NCBI GenBank assembly: GCA_009602725.1
Contig: WELB01000121.1
Location: forward strand, 410,704 to 423,782
Direction of reading: 5' to 3'
Length of the DNA: 13,079 nt
Origin: Spirogloea muscicola
Taxonomy: Eukaryota > Streptophyta > Zygnematophyceae > Spirogloeales > Spirogloeaceae
Shown here piece after piece: positions 1-9,100 of the stretch. Position 1 is the stretch's first letter; each line of letters begins with the position of its first letter. The translations under genes were made by a program, and so were the position numbers. Under the pieces are notes generated by a model. The model saw nothing but the letters and a program-made list of their open reading frames with translations. It was not told the DNA's origin and did no database searches.

Positions 1-432
1 GCGGCGGCAGCCGGCCGGCTGGGCGCCGCGTGGCGCATGCTCAAGCAGGCGCGCGCTGCGGGCGTCGCGCCTCATGGCGCCACGTGGGCAGTCATCGCCC
101 GCCTCTGCGCCAACCCCGCAGGCGATGTCGCTGCTGTGCCATCACTGCCTAGCCCCGGCAAGTCCGCGGCTGGTCTTGAACATCACAGTCAACCACGGCG
201 CGATGTCCACTCGTCCCCCTCAATGGCGCGCTCCACAGAGGAAGGCCCGGTGCCGCATGAAGAGGGCCTGCCGGTCAGCTGCCGACCACCGACAAGCCAC
301 AGCAAGGAGACACGGTCACCGCGCTGGCAGACTGCCGCGCCAGTGGTCCGCACTGGCGGCGGGGAATTTCTGTTGGGGTCTGAGCTGATCGCCGCCCGGC
401 CGCTACGGCCCGTCTGGCAAGCGACACGCTGA
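1..432 (+). CDS. 3' end of a PPR-like (pentatricopeptide) protein gene, partial at the left edge
   Basis: Frame 1 is open from the first base to a TGA at 430-432, giving 143 residues with no N-terminus in the window. Residues 9-36 read as one helical hairpin with the PPR pattern: AWRMLKQARAAGVAP followed by GATWAVIARLC, resembling the family pattern A..vf..M...Gv.Pd..Ty..Li. PPR proteins bind RNA in plastids or mitochondria, usually with many tandem repeats, so this would be the last repeat of a longer array to the left. The remaining hundred or so residues are a low-complexity tail rich in Pro, Ser, Arg and Ala with no motif that I recognise. The gene converges on the MOS1-like gene. The PPR-like hairpin is visible, the family assignment rests on that one repeat, and the tail could in part be misread intron or 3' UTR because no upstream exon is available to fix the frame. 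Confidence 0.5.
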   Translation, partial: AAAAGRLGAAWRMLKQARAAGVAPHGATWAVIARLCANPAGDVAAVPSLPSPGKSAAGLEHHSQPRRDVHSSPSMARSTEEGPVPHEEGLPVSCRPPTSHSKETRSPRWQTAAPVVRTGGGEFLLGSELIAARPLRPVWQATR

Positions 433-1085
433 TGACCGCTGCCTCTAGTCTACTCCGTGGCCGCTTAAGACACGCAATGACTGTCAGACCCGGACACTTA
501 AGCAGCTCTACTGGACGGCCACATTGGCCTCCCCACAAAGCAGCGCAGGATTGCCTCGCTCAATTAGTGCCACACAAGCTGCACACGCATAGTTCGCAAC
601 AGTAGCTACTGCAGAGAATTGAATGGAAGCCAGTGACTCTTGCAGCAAAGTGCAGACTACGGAGGTGTGGATTAGTCGCTCCCAGTCTGTAATACAAGCC
701 GCCTGGCCATCATCGGGAAGGCACTTTCTGAGGCGAGCCAAGCGGACAATCTATGCCCACCGCGTGATGAAGCTGGGCCAGGAGTGTCTCGTGAGTTGCC
801 GGCAAAGCGACACTCTGGTTGCACTCAACGACTTTGCCTTGTACAAGTCGCTCCCTTTCAAGGTGCCTGGGAGAGTGTACACCTGGCTGCTGGCGCAGCC
901 TCGACCAGCATCGGCTTCTGCATCAACGCTCCTTGATAGCACAATACATGGGCAAATATATTGGTGCTACTATGACCGAGGCCGTCATGACCCGTGATGC
1001 AGAAAGTAGCGCTAAGAGTTTCTGGCACCTTGAAGGAGGGCCGGCACGGCAGCAGCTTCCAAGCAAGGGCACGTTGCAACAAGCC
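433..1085. other. Convergent intergenic spacer (3' UTRs of both flanking genes)
   Basis: The spacer lies between the stop of the PPR-like gene on the plus strand and the stop of the MOS1-like gene on the minus strand, so both 3' untranslated regions should lie here. The base composition drops compared with the flanking exons, and open frames are short and without recognisable motifs. A TGTAA, the usual polyadenylation signal of green algae, occurs on the plus strand at 688-692, about 256 bases after the PPR-like stop codon; this is compatible with that gene's 3' end but is a weak five-base match. I found no TGTAA on the minus strand for the other gene. Confidence 0.6.
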
Positions 1086-4000
1086 TCAGCCTTCCTGCAC
1101 TGCCGGCACTCGGGGGCGGGGCACAGCTCCGCGTGTGGCGTTGATGACAGCCCGCGCGGGCCTGGCCGAGGCTGCACGTTCCTTCCCCCACTCCGCACTG
1201 CTGGTGCCATCGTCCCGCTCGCTGCCGCTGGCCACCCTCGCTCGCACTCCTCCCTCCTGCTCCTCCCTCTCGCCCCTCTCGGGCCCCCCTCTCCTCCCTC
1301 CCCCACCCCTCCCTCCGCCAAAGCCCCGTGCTCCTCGGCCCCTGCCCACATTCGCAGCAAGCTCCTCCTTCACCAGCTCCTGCAGGCTGCCCCCCACGCG
1401 CTTGCCCTCGAGCCGCTGGCCATCACTGCTTCCCGCCACCACCTGCACCGCCTTCTGCTCGCTGCCGCTCTGGGCTGCTTCCTGGGGCTGCACCTCGGTA
1501 AGTCCTGGCTCTCTCGCAAGGTCGTCGTCGCTGGCCCGTCCCTGCGACGCTGGATCTCCACGTCGCTGACCGTGGGGCCGCCCTCCGCTTCCTCTTGCCT
1601 GCCTCACCTTCTCCTTCTCGCGCCTGGGGGGGCCACCATACGAGCCAGCCACATTGTGCTGCCCTTGACCATGCAGGGCCTGCAACCCATCAGCCCCCAC
1701 TGCCCTTGGCAGCGCACGGCCATCGCTTCCAGCGCCGTGGCTGCGCCTCCTCTCCTGAATGTGCGGCGGCTGCCCTTGGTCGTGCTTGACACCGACTTGG
1801 TGCAGTGGCAGAGCCAGCTTGACGGGGTCAATCTCCACAGCCTGCTCCTGCTGCGCTCCCTGAGGGGATGGATGTGCCGCTGCCGAGCCGCCGGAACTCC
1901 TCCCGCCCTCCAGCCTGGTGGTTTGAGCTTGCAACTGCGGCGCTTGCGGCGGCAAGGCTGCCCTGAACTGAGACAGCGATGACGCCGGCCTGCCCAGCTG
2001 GCGAGGGCCCCGGGCTGGCCGGTGGAGTGGTGTTGGCAGCGGCACTGCCTCATGAACGGGCAGGGCGACCTGCAAGCCTCCGGTACTGGCTTCACCATGG
2101 CTCGTTGGTGCAATGGCCGCCCAAGCAGCTGCATCCAGCACTGTCGGCGCTGAAGTCGGCGGCTGTCGCTGCCCGGCGGGGGGCCTGGCCGGCCGCCTCG
2201 ACTGCCGCCCTGCTCCTCCGCCAGAGCCCCTAGCTCTGGGGGCGTCAACCGAAGCCTTCCCATCGTTGCTCGAGGCGGTCTCCGCGACCACGGCAACCTC
2301 TGCAGGTGCTGCTACTGCAGGCTGCGGCACGCTGCTTCCCTCTGCAGCAGCGTGAGCGGCCGCGAGAGCCTGCTTGGGCAGGTAGCGCCCCATCTCCGCG
2401 CGCTTTGGCCTGGACGGCACATGCTGGTGGCCGCCTCTCCTTGCGCCCGAGTCCTTGCCATCAACGCCTTCTGGGCCAGTCAAAGGCCGAGCAGCCTCCA
2501 CGCCCGCCTCTTCGAGACTTTGACTGCCGGTGACCTTGGCGGCGGGGACGCCCTGTGCAGATCGGGGGCTGGCGACCAGCGCGCCACCATTGGCAGGAGC
2601 TTCTCTGGGGGCAGCTCCCTGGTGGACCAGGCCAGTCCCTCCGACGGCCTGGTTCATGAAGCGCACGTCCTGTGATGCAACTTGCGGCCTCAGCAGAGGG
2701 AGAGCGACTGCCGGCTTTATGGGAGCCTCCCCGAGCGCCACTGCCATCTCCACGCTCACCGGCGCCGGCGACCGCTGGGCTTGTGGTGAATGCAAGGGCA
2801 ACGGCAAGGGCGTAGATGCGTTCTCCGTGGCCTTGGGGACAGCAGCAGGACCGTCGGTCTTGGGCCTGAGCTCACCACCACCTGCAATGGCCTGCTCCTG
2901 ATGGACCTCCTCAGGCGGCGCCTGCCCAGCCTTGCCCCTCCCGCCGCCTCCACGGCCGCGGCCCTTGCGGGGCGCCCGGTCCGAGCCGCGCTCCCGCTGG
3001 CTTCTACTGCTGCGAGCCTCGCCCCTGGCCACGCCCTCGGCACCCTCTACGGTGGTCTCTGTCGCCGTATGCTGTTGCCTGCTCGGCAGCACAGGCAGCT
3101 GCTCTGACTGAGGAGGACCATGTGGCTGCTGTGGGGGCGGCTGCCGCTGGGACAACGGGCGCTGCTGCCTGGCTCGAGCATGGGGAGGCTCCTGCGCCAG
3201 TGCCCCTTCCTTGGAGGCGGCCGCAGCTGCCGGCAGCGGCTGCACCTGCCTCTGCGGCGGCTGCAGGGTCGGTGGGGGACGAGCGCTCCTCCTCGCAGCT
3301 TGCTCATCCCTGTGGATCGGATCGCGCAGCGGTGCGGGTGCTCGCGGCCGGTCTTGCGGCTGCCTCCCCTGCTGACGTTCTGGAGTGGCAGCCTGATGGG
3401 CTGCCGCTTGTTTCTGCTCAGTAACCGCCGTAGGCCCGTCAGCAAGAGCTTCCTCCAGAGGAACGTCCACGAGCTGAACCGGTGCAGACAGCAGCGGCTG
3501 CGCCTCACTAGTCCGCTTTGGTGGCAACAGCGGCCCATTTGCGAGGCGTCTGCCTGATCCGCCAGTCGCTGAGCCCTTTGGCAACGGGCGTCCTTGTTGT
3601 GCCTCCGACAGAGTCGCGTTCAGCGCCGGCCTGACCGCGCCGTGGCCGCCATGCTGTGGCGTGTCCAACCGAGGCACGGTGCCCCATCCTGCATCTCCAT
3701 TGCCAGCACCATTGTTGTGAGAGTTCCTCACGGCCTCTGCGCGGGCCTGCGCTCTGGCACGCTGCTCCCTGCTCCGTCGCTCCTGCAACTGCCTCAGCTG
3801 CGCTGCCTTCTGCACTGCAATCTCCTTGAGCTTGGCACGCTGCACAGTCAGCACAGACTGCTGTCAGTCCTGAGGCTCGCAGCCGTACTGGCTGACTTGC
3901 CCATTCACACCATGGCCAACGTGGACAGTTAAGCTAGGGGCCAACAACACAATTGACAACGGCTGGAAGAACTATCAGCGAAAGCCGTGCTAAGAGATTG

Positions 4001-7000
4001 AGCAAGCTATGGCAAGTGCTCCATCCGGAGGCATCTCTAGGAGGTCGAAGGAGAAGTTCAGGGCTGCTGCTGCTGAAGGCTTGTGGAGGCCAGCTTACCT
4101 GTGCTTCATAGTCGTAGGCATCTACTGGAGGGTTTTCCTCCATTGCCGTGCCAAGTGGCACATGGAGGCCTCCTTCAGGCTGCATCTCAGGTGACGGCTT
4201 GGTCACCGGCACTGCATCCTGCGTGATCGACTCTGGCAAAGGGCCTGCAGCTTCAATGTATTCGACTGATGGCAGTCTGCCCGAAGCCTCTTCAGAGATT
4301 GACATCTCTGACGTGTCTTCGTCCTTAATAGCAGCTCCAGCTCCAGTGGCAGCCCCGTCCATTGGGCTTGCGCTAGGTGAAGCATCCTTGTTGGTGACCT
4401 CAAGCGCCAGGAGTGGAGGGCCCTCTCTAACAGGCTCCTGTGTTGCTTCGTCTGTGGTGCGCTTCAGAATCCTCACGTTGTCGCACACTGCTTACACGGC
4501 GACAATTGCATCAGTCCACGTCCTTGTCTTGCAACTGGCAAGGAGCAGGTAAATTGAAAGCAGCAGACTAAGTCAGAACACGCGTCATGGTATGAACAAA
4601 AAGCAGGCAGACTAGACAACCAGATCAGCCTCTCATAAAACCGTGTTGCAACTGCGTCAACGTGCTTCCTTGACAACTGAGTGACCAGTAGGGCTATTTG
4701 AGCTTACCAACACTTGCATTAGAGCGTGGTGATGCTATTAATCCAGACTCTTCAACTGGTATGCTGACAATACGGAGGCCGTTATCAGAGATGGGCAGCC
4801 CCGTTGAGCCTGCATGCATGTCACCTTGAAGCGCAGCCCCACCATTCTGGTCCTGGAGGACCGGGCTCAAGTATGACATACTATGGTGGCTTGCCCCGTC
4901 AGCTGGCAAGGCACCACCACCGAGTGAGACATCAGCAGCTGCTGGTGCCACCGCCGCGTCCAGGATGACGCTCTCGTCAATGATCGGCTTCGAGTAGTCA
5001 ATGGCCTCGTCCTCACTGACTGACGCCCAGTCTTGGAGGTGGACGTGCCGGTTGAGATGGTGTGGCAGGTGGATCTCGTGGCTCTGCGGCCGCTCTTGAG
5101 TTGCCGCTGCCTCGTTGCCGTTGCTAGCCGCCAGCCTGCCATAGTTGTTGGGCGGTGCCGGCGGGAGGTGGTTGCCAGCTCGCCTGCCCACACGATCCCG
5201 CTCCAGTGCCCCCGACGTGACTTCCCGCACGTCATACGCCGTGCTCTGTAGCGATGGAGGATGCTGCCGGAAGGCCATCCCAGCCTGTTGCCGGAGGTCC
5301 TGCGAATGGCTGAGCCCCAGCTGGCCATGGTGGCCACCGTGCGAGTCGTCCAGCCTCCCCGCAAGGTGCGCCAATGAGGAGGGGTGGCCATGGCCGGGCG
5401 GCCCAGGAGGTTTTGCAAATTGCTGGTGGCCATCGAGATGGCTGCCATTGACTGCGCCAGCATTGCCCAGCAGCGATTGGTGCCGCCGCCATCCATCGGG
5501 CCCCACCGGCCCGCTCACACCTCCCTCCCACCTGACAGCGTCTCGCCGCCAGGCTTCGACCGACAAACCTTCACCTCCGGGGGGGGGCGGTCCCGCATCG
5601 GGAGCTCGCCATGCCACTGAAGGATGCCCGCGTTCAATGGCCTCCAGCCTCCGCCAGTCCTGCACTGGGAGTGGGTTTGGAGTGGCACTATTCCTCCGCC
5701 AAGCCTCTACGGAGCCCTGCGAGCCCACGATACCAGAGCTTGTGGACGATACGTCATCTGTCGCACACAAGCACGTGGAAAAGCGTCAGTTCTGTCCCTG
5801 ACCGCGTAAGAACCTTATAGAGATGCCAGCAATAAGACGCACTTGCAGTAACACATGCCTGGCGCAGCTGACACTGAGCTGTCTTCAGACAACAATGCAA
5901 AGTCAGTACCGCTGTACGAAGTGCGACCACACCCATCTCCTAGTCCTACCAACGAGCTCTACTTGGTCGGTGCATGACTAAGTTAACAATGCGGAAGCAC
6001 AGTTTCAAGAGACAGAAAAACGAGTGGATGAGAAGGAAGGGGACAGAGTTGATTGGCGAGGCAGGTGGGCAAAAGGGTGGACGCGGATGCTCACCGCTCT
6101 GCTGGCGCAGGTCCCCCGCTTTCTCCTGATCAGTATGGGAAAGTGTGGGAAAGTCACGCGAGAGTTGAAACTTCGAGTGGTGCATGTCAGCCTGGAAGGC
6201 AGCAGGAAATATGTGGTCAGCCAGGTGCTTACGGGTATGTCAAAGCCTGTGCAATGCTATTCCGTCAACTTTTGGATGTCACAAATGCACGTGCCTCGGC
6301 AGTGGACTTACTGCTCGCCGACTTGGGCCTCCCCAGGCCGTGACTGGCGGCCCCTGTGTCCCCGGGCTAATGGGCTGTTGCAGAGAAGGCGGCGGAGCTT
6401 CCCTGCCAACCTTGGCCAACAGACGCCCATCGAGCACGCCTGCAGCAGGCGGGCGTGCGGCAAGCCCCTGCTGGCCCTGCTGCGCCTGCAGCTGCGCAGC
6501 AATGGCCGACACAGGCGGACTGGGCCTGCTGGCGGCAACGCCCCAAGCATTGGTCGGTGCTGGAGGAGGCGGAGCTGCCAGGGGCCCGCCCGCGCTGGCC
6601 CTCAGCAGATGCCCCCACGGGCCACTGGGAGCCTCTGGCTGCTGCATTGACGGTGTCACTGAGCTCGATCGCGCGCCTTCTTGGGTGGGCGACAGTCCGG
6701 CTCCTCCCCACGCGCCATTCACTGGCGGTGACCTGCCGCTGGTACTCCATGTCACTGTGCCCCTGACCGCACCCAGGTGAAGGTGTACCATTCAGACAGT
6801 ATCAGTCTCTCATCATTGACTGCCTCTGCTGACTACATGGCTGCCTCACCTGCTGCTCATCTGCTACTATAGTGTCTCATGATCAACCTACATGCATTGA
6901 GTAGAATACAAGTGCCAGACTCTGCCTTGCAGTACAGCTGAATACACTTTCTTGTGACTGTATCAATCATCACTAGACATTCCGGCATGAGCACACCATC

Positions 7001-8176
7001 CCAAGCTAAAAGCAGCCAAAACCAGTTGCCAGATGAGTAACTAGCGACCATCTGTGCTCCATAAAGGGGTCGTGATAGTCTGACAGGAGTGGATACCTTG
7101 GTACAAGCTCCACATGTGGGTCCAAGCCTCGATTTTCGAGTCTGCAAGGGATTGCAGGCATACGGGCTTCAAAATGTCAACATAGAAATGAGTGGCAAAC
7201 AGTCAATCAAGTGTATTCTAGGCACCAAATTAGCCATGTTGCAATAAGCCTGCATACTTTCCCTATTTGTTGGGCTCATGATACACAAGTGAGAGTAGTC
7301 TCTTGCAGACACAACCCAAGAGCCATGAGCCAAGCTGCGCTTTTACCGCTGGCTGGGAAGATTAACCGGCTTTGGAACTGATGGAATTTTGCCGAGCACA
7401 GTCATGCCCCGTCGAGCCGTAGGACCCCTGCACAAGCAGACCCATCGCCGGAGATTCTTTCAGTTGCTTGCAGCAGCCTCTGCAAGGCCTCTGCAAGGAG
7501 ACCTATCAGGGTGATTGTGTTGTTAGCCGGCTAATGCCACGCAAGGGGAGGTATACAGCAAGTAAACAATGGAAATCATTAGCGGACCCATATGAGACGA
7601 CAATACAATTCCACCTGCCGAGGTGAATGAGTGCCTACACCTTACCGTCGACGGCCAACAGCTCCCTACACAGACCCGGGCGCTGGTAAAGCACTGCCGA
7701 CGCTCAGACCGACGAATCGACTCAACAACCTCTTCTGCTAGCAGTCACTCAGGCCTTGCGCCTCGGACCAGGTCCAGTGGCAGTCCTCAATTTCACTGGA
7801 ACGAGAACTCGAAGGGATGCGGAAGTTGCAAGGGCCCCCGGATGCTGGCGGCAGAGAAAGGCGTGGACTGGACTCCTGCTGCACGGATACCTTCATACCC
7901 CCAGTACCTGGAGATAGGCAGCACTAGCCTGCCTGACCCCGACGGTATCTACAGGTACTCCGCCAGTGGGCTCTGGGCGGCATGGACGAGCTGTGCGACA
8001 CCACGACATGCAGTGGCCTGCTCTGGCCGTCGCAGCACGAGTATAAAGCCCCAGCAGGAGTGGGGGAAGTCTTGTGCTTGCTTGTGTATGAGACCGAGGA
8101 GGGGGGAGGGGGGGAGGGCGGGGGTCCGCCAAACGGCAGCACTGAAGGCTTACCTCCTGTCCTGCGCCCCGAGCAT
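1086..8176 (-). CDS. MOS1: MOS1-like / BAT2_N (PRRC2) family protein, eight exons, 1629 residues
   Basis: The coding exons, in transcript order, are 8176-8154, 7427-7347, 7141-7097, 6762-6312, 6191-6095, 5757-4708, 4487-4099 and 3839-1086 (TGA at 1086-1088). All introns are GT-AG and every junction phase matches. The BAT2_N region is clear. It contains TARRGMTVLGK (residues 11-21), VPKPVNLPSQR (25-35), LENRGLDPHVELVP (36-49) and GTVTW (51-55), all near-identical to my recollection of plant MOS1. FQLSRDFPTL (208-217) matches the family EFPTL/DFPSL motif. Further on there are four W-G motifs (W68, W99, W123, W193), a W-R-R array (252-324), an acidic DWASVSEDEAIDYSKPI box (475-491) resembling the PRRC2 'DGWA..EEVDYS' box, a charged helix at about 713-748 and RGG-like patches (1005-1017, 1544-1564). 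The remainder is disordered and rich in Gln, Pro, Ala and Arg. Plant MOS1 is about 1400 residues and modulates transcript levels, notably of the immune receptor gene SNC1; animal PRRC2 proteins act in translation and stress granules. The start is the first in-frame ATG, in the context GCCGCCACCATGC. The last acceptor could instead be at 3860, adding seven residues. Confidence 0.88.
7097..7141 (-). other. 45-nt coding micro-exon of the MOS1-like gene (exon 3)
   Basis: The exon is flanked by an acceptor TTGCAG (intron side 7142-7147) and a donor GTATCC (7096-7091). It enters with one base completing an Arg codon begun in exon 2 (CG|A), carries fourteen codons reading LENRGLDPHVELVP, and leaves with AG, which exon 4 completes as AGG. 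The phase agreement on both sides and the near-identity to the conserved core of the BAT2_N/MOS1 family make this exon very secure despite its size. Gene finders that rely on exon length or coding statistics would be likely to skip it, producing a truncated N-terminus. Confidence 0.93.
7476..7497. repeat. 11-bp tandem duplication in intron 1
   Basis: GCCTCTGCAAG occurs twice head to tail (7476-7486 and 7487-7497) with no spacer. It lies about 50 bases upstream of the intron 1 acceptor in transcript order. It looks like a simple recent duplication; no function is implied. Confidence 0.85.
8101..8124 (+). other. Guanine-run tract with G-quadruplex potential
   Basis: The plus strand carries four guanine runs of 6, 7, 3 and 5 bases separated by single A, A and C, which fits the G-quadruplex pattern with one-base loops. 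It lies in intron 1 of the MOS1-like gene about 30 bases past the first donor site, on the template strand; the nascent RNA would be C-rich here. It could affect transcription just after promoter escape, or it may only be a simple purine tract. Confidence 0.5.
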
Positions 8177-8455
8177 GGTGGCGGCGGCTTTCCGATGGCT
8201 ACCGCAGCAGCGAGACAGCGAGCGGCCCTAGGCCAGGAGGAACAGCGGCGGCGTGAGGGCGCTCCAAGAGGTGCCTCCGCCGCCGGCGCCGCCGCCGCCG
8301 CAGCGCGCTCCTCCAGGAGGCGGCGGCCCGGCTCGGAGCCCGGAGCGCCGGGCGGGCGCGGGGCGCGGGGCGCCGGGACCGCGAGGGCCCTAACTGACGG
8401 CCGCCATAGCCCCCGCGGCGGAAGGCTCTTCGCGGGCCGGGGGCCAAAAGCGTGG
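8177..8455 (-). promoter_or_regulatory. GC-rich 5' leader / promoter block of the MOS1-like gene
   Basis: The stretch immediately upstream of the predicted ATG is almost pure G and C with many CpG steps and GCC repeats, and it changes abruptly to AT-richer sequence beyond about 8455. That is what a 5' untranslated leader plus core promoter looks like in a GC-rich algal genome. No clear TATA box is visible on the minus strand. The transcription start cannot be placed from sequence alone. The frame of the main ATG has no earlier in-frame ATG in this block. Confidence 0.5.
8390..8407 (-). other. Five-codon upstream ORF in the leader of the MOS1-like gene
   Basis: An ATG at 8407-8405 opens a frame of five codons (M A A V S) closed by TAG at 8392-8390, about 215 bases before the main ATG and in a different frame. 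The G after the ATG is favourable. If the transcript starts upstream of 8407, this could dampen translation of the main frame. Whether it is transcribed is unknown. Confidence 0.3.
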
Positions 8456-8696
8456 GTTATTACTTTCCTCTTAATGCTTCACCACATATGCTCTTACCAT
8501 GTGGAGGTCATCACATGCGCCTGCTACTGCCACCCGCCTGGCTGGCTGACCACGGACCCCCCCGGTGCCCTGACGACGCCTACCAACGTTGACAGGGCCC
8601 ATGACCCTCGAGCCTTAAACCCTGCGATAATCATTGTGGCGCAGCGGGGTTGCTCTTCCTGCCCTTTGCTCATCTGACTTCCTACTGCTGACACGG

Positions 8697-8733
8697 GGGT
8701 GCATGAAAAGAAAGAAGAGGGTGCATGAAAAGA
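8697..8733. repeat. 15-bp direct repeat with 22-bp period
   Basis: GGGTGCATGAAAAGA occurs at 8697-8711 and again at 8719-8733, separated by a seven-base purine spacer. It sits in the spacer upstream of the MOS1-like leader. It may be a local duplication or a paired protein-binding site. Confidence 0.85.
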
Positions 8734-9078
8734 GAGCGCCCTGCCTAAGCCTGTGCCTCCGTCATGAACACCTATATTGCAGCGGGTCAATCGGCTGTAG
8801 GTGATGTGGGTCTTTAGATGTGCTTGCCTTTGTACTCGGCCATTTGGCCGTCGTTTATTTCAAATACTCCAAATCTTCTGTATGCATCTGGCTGGCCTCT
8901 TACAGCCGCTCTTTCGATATCAGCAGCCGCAGTCCTTATCGATAACTTATCTTGATAGTGTGATCATGATTTTTTGGTTGTTTCTTACTTGACAAGGATA
9001 TATAAGTCGGTAGCAACGCTACTGGATTTTGAATGCACAATCTAATCAAGAAAACTATGGCGTTCTGGTTCCTCAAGA

Positions 9079-9100
9079 AGCAACACGTAAGCAACACGTA
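9079..9100. repeat. 11-bp tandem duplication
   Basis: AGCAACACGTA is present twice without a spacer (9079-9089 and 9090-9100) in the gene-poor spacer. Each copy contains ACGT, but no regulated gene is adjacent. Confidence 0.85.

Larger units (their letters stand above)
7428..8153 (-). other. Intron 1 of the MOS1-like gene (726 nt)
   Basis: This is the longest intron of the gene, with donor GTAAGC at 8153-8148 and acceptor TTGTGCAG ending at 7428. It joins a 23-nt coding first exon (codons MLGAQDR plus AG) to exon 2 (G, then GPTARRGM and so on) in phase 2. It holds a guanine-run tract on the plus strand close to the donor (8101-8124) and an 11-bp tandem duplication (7476-7497). The plus-strand open frames across it (for example 7623-8231) have no recognisable motif and run antisense through the first exon, so I do not call them genes. 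The first exon is less certain than the others because only its phase, start context and basic residues support it. Confidence 0.65.

Noticed and set aside
688-692. TGTAA polyadenylation signal for the PPR-like gene
   Set aside because: A five-base match is expected often by chance, and the neighbouring genes show no TGTAA near their ends, so I do not call it as a feature.
819-1982. Long plus-strand open frame of 387 residues
   Set aside because: It lies mainly antisense to the last exon of the MOS1-like gene, and its Ser/Pro/Leu/His-rich composition is what the reverse of GC-rich Arg/Gly/Ala coding gives. No motif.
5579-5587. Run of nine G as a possible frameshift
   Set aside because: On the coding strand it encodes a short proline run, and the frame stays open with consistent motifs on both sides, so no break is indicated.
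6850-6860. Alternative first exon ATGAGCAGCAG with donor GTGAGG that joins exon 4 in phase
   Set aside because: It would skip the exons encoding the conserved MOS1 motifs. An 11-nt coding exon in phase can occur by chance, though it could be a minor alternative start.
6857-7147. Minus-strand frame of 96 residues overlapping exon 3
   Set aside because: Only the 45-nt piece in the middle (7097-7141) is coding, in a spliced frame. The rest is AT-rich intron sequence.
8199-8447. Minus-strand Arg/Ala/Pro frame of 82 residues in the GC-rich block
   Set aside because: Simple GCC/CGC repeats translate to poly-Arg. The frame differs from that of the main ATG and no splice joins them in phase. Better read as leader.
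7623-8677. Plus-strand frames of 202 and 231 residues across 7623-8677
   Set aside because: They run antisense through intron 1, the first exon and the GC-rich leader of the MOS1-like gene, and consist of low-complexity Gly/Arg/Ala with no domain or start context.
9010-9022. Small inverted repeat GTAGC-AAC-GCTAC after a TATATAAG string
   Set aside because: A five-base stem and a common TATA-like string are too weak to call a promoter or RNA gene.
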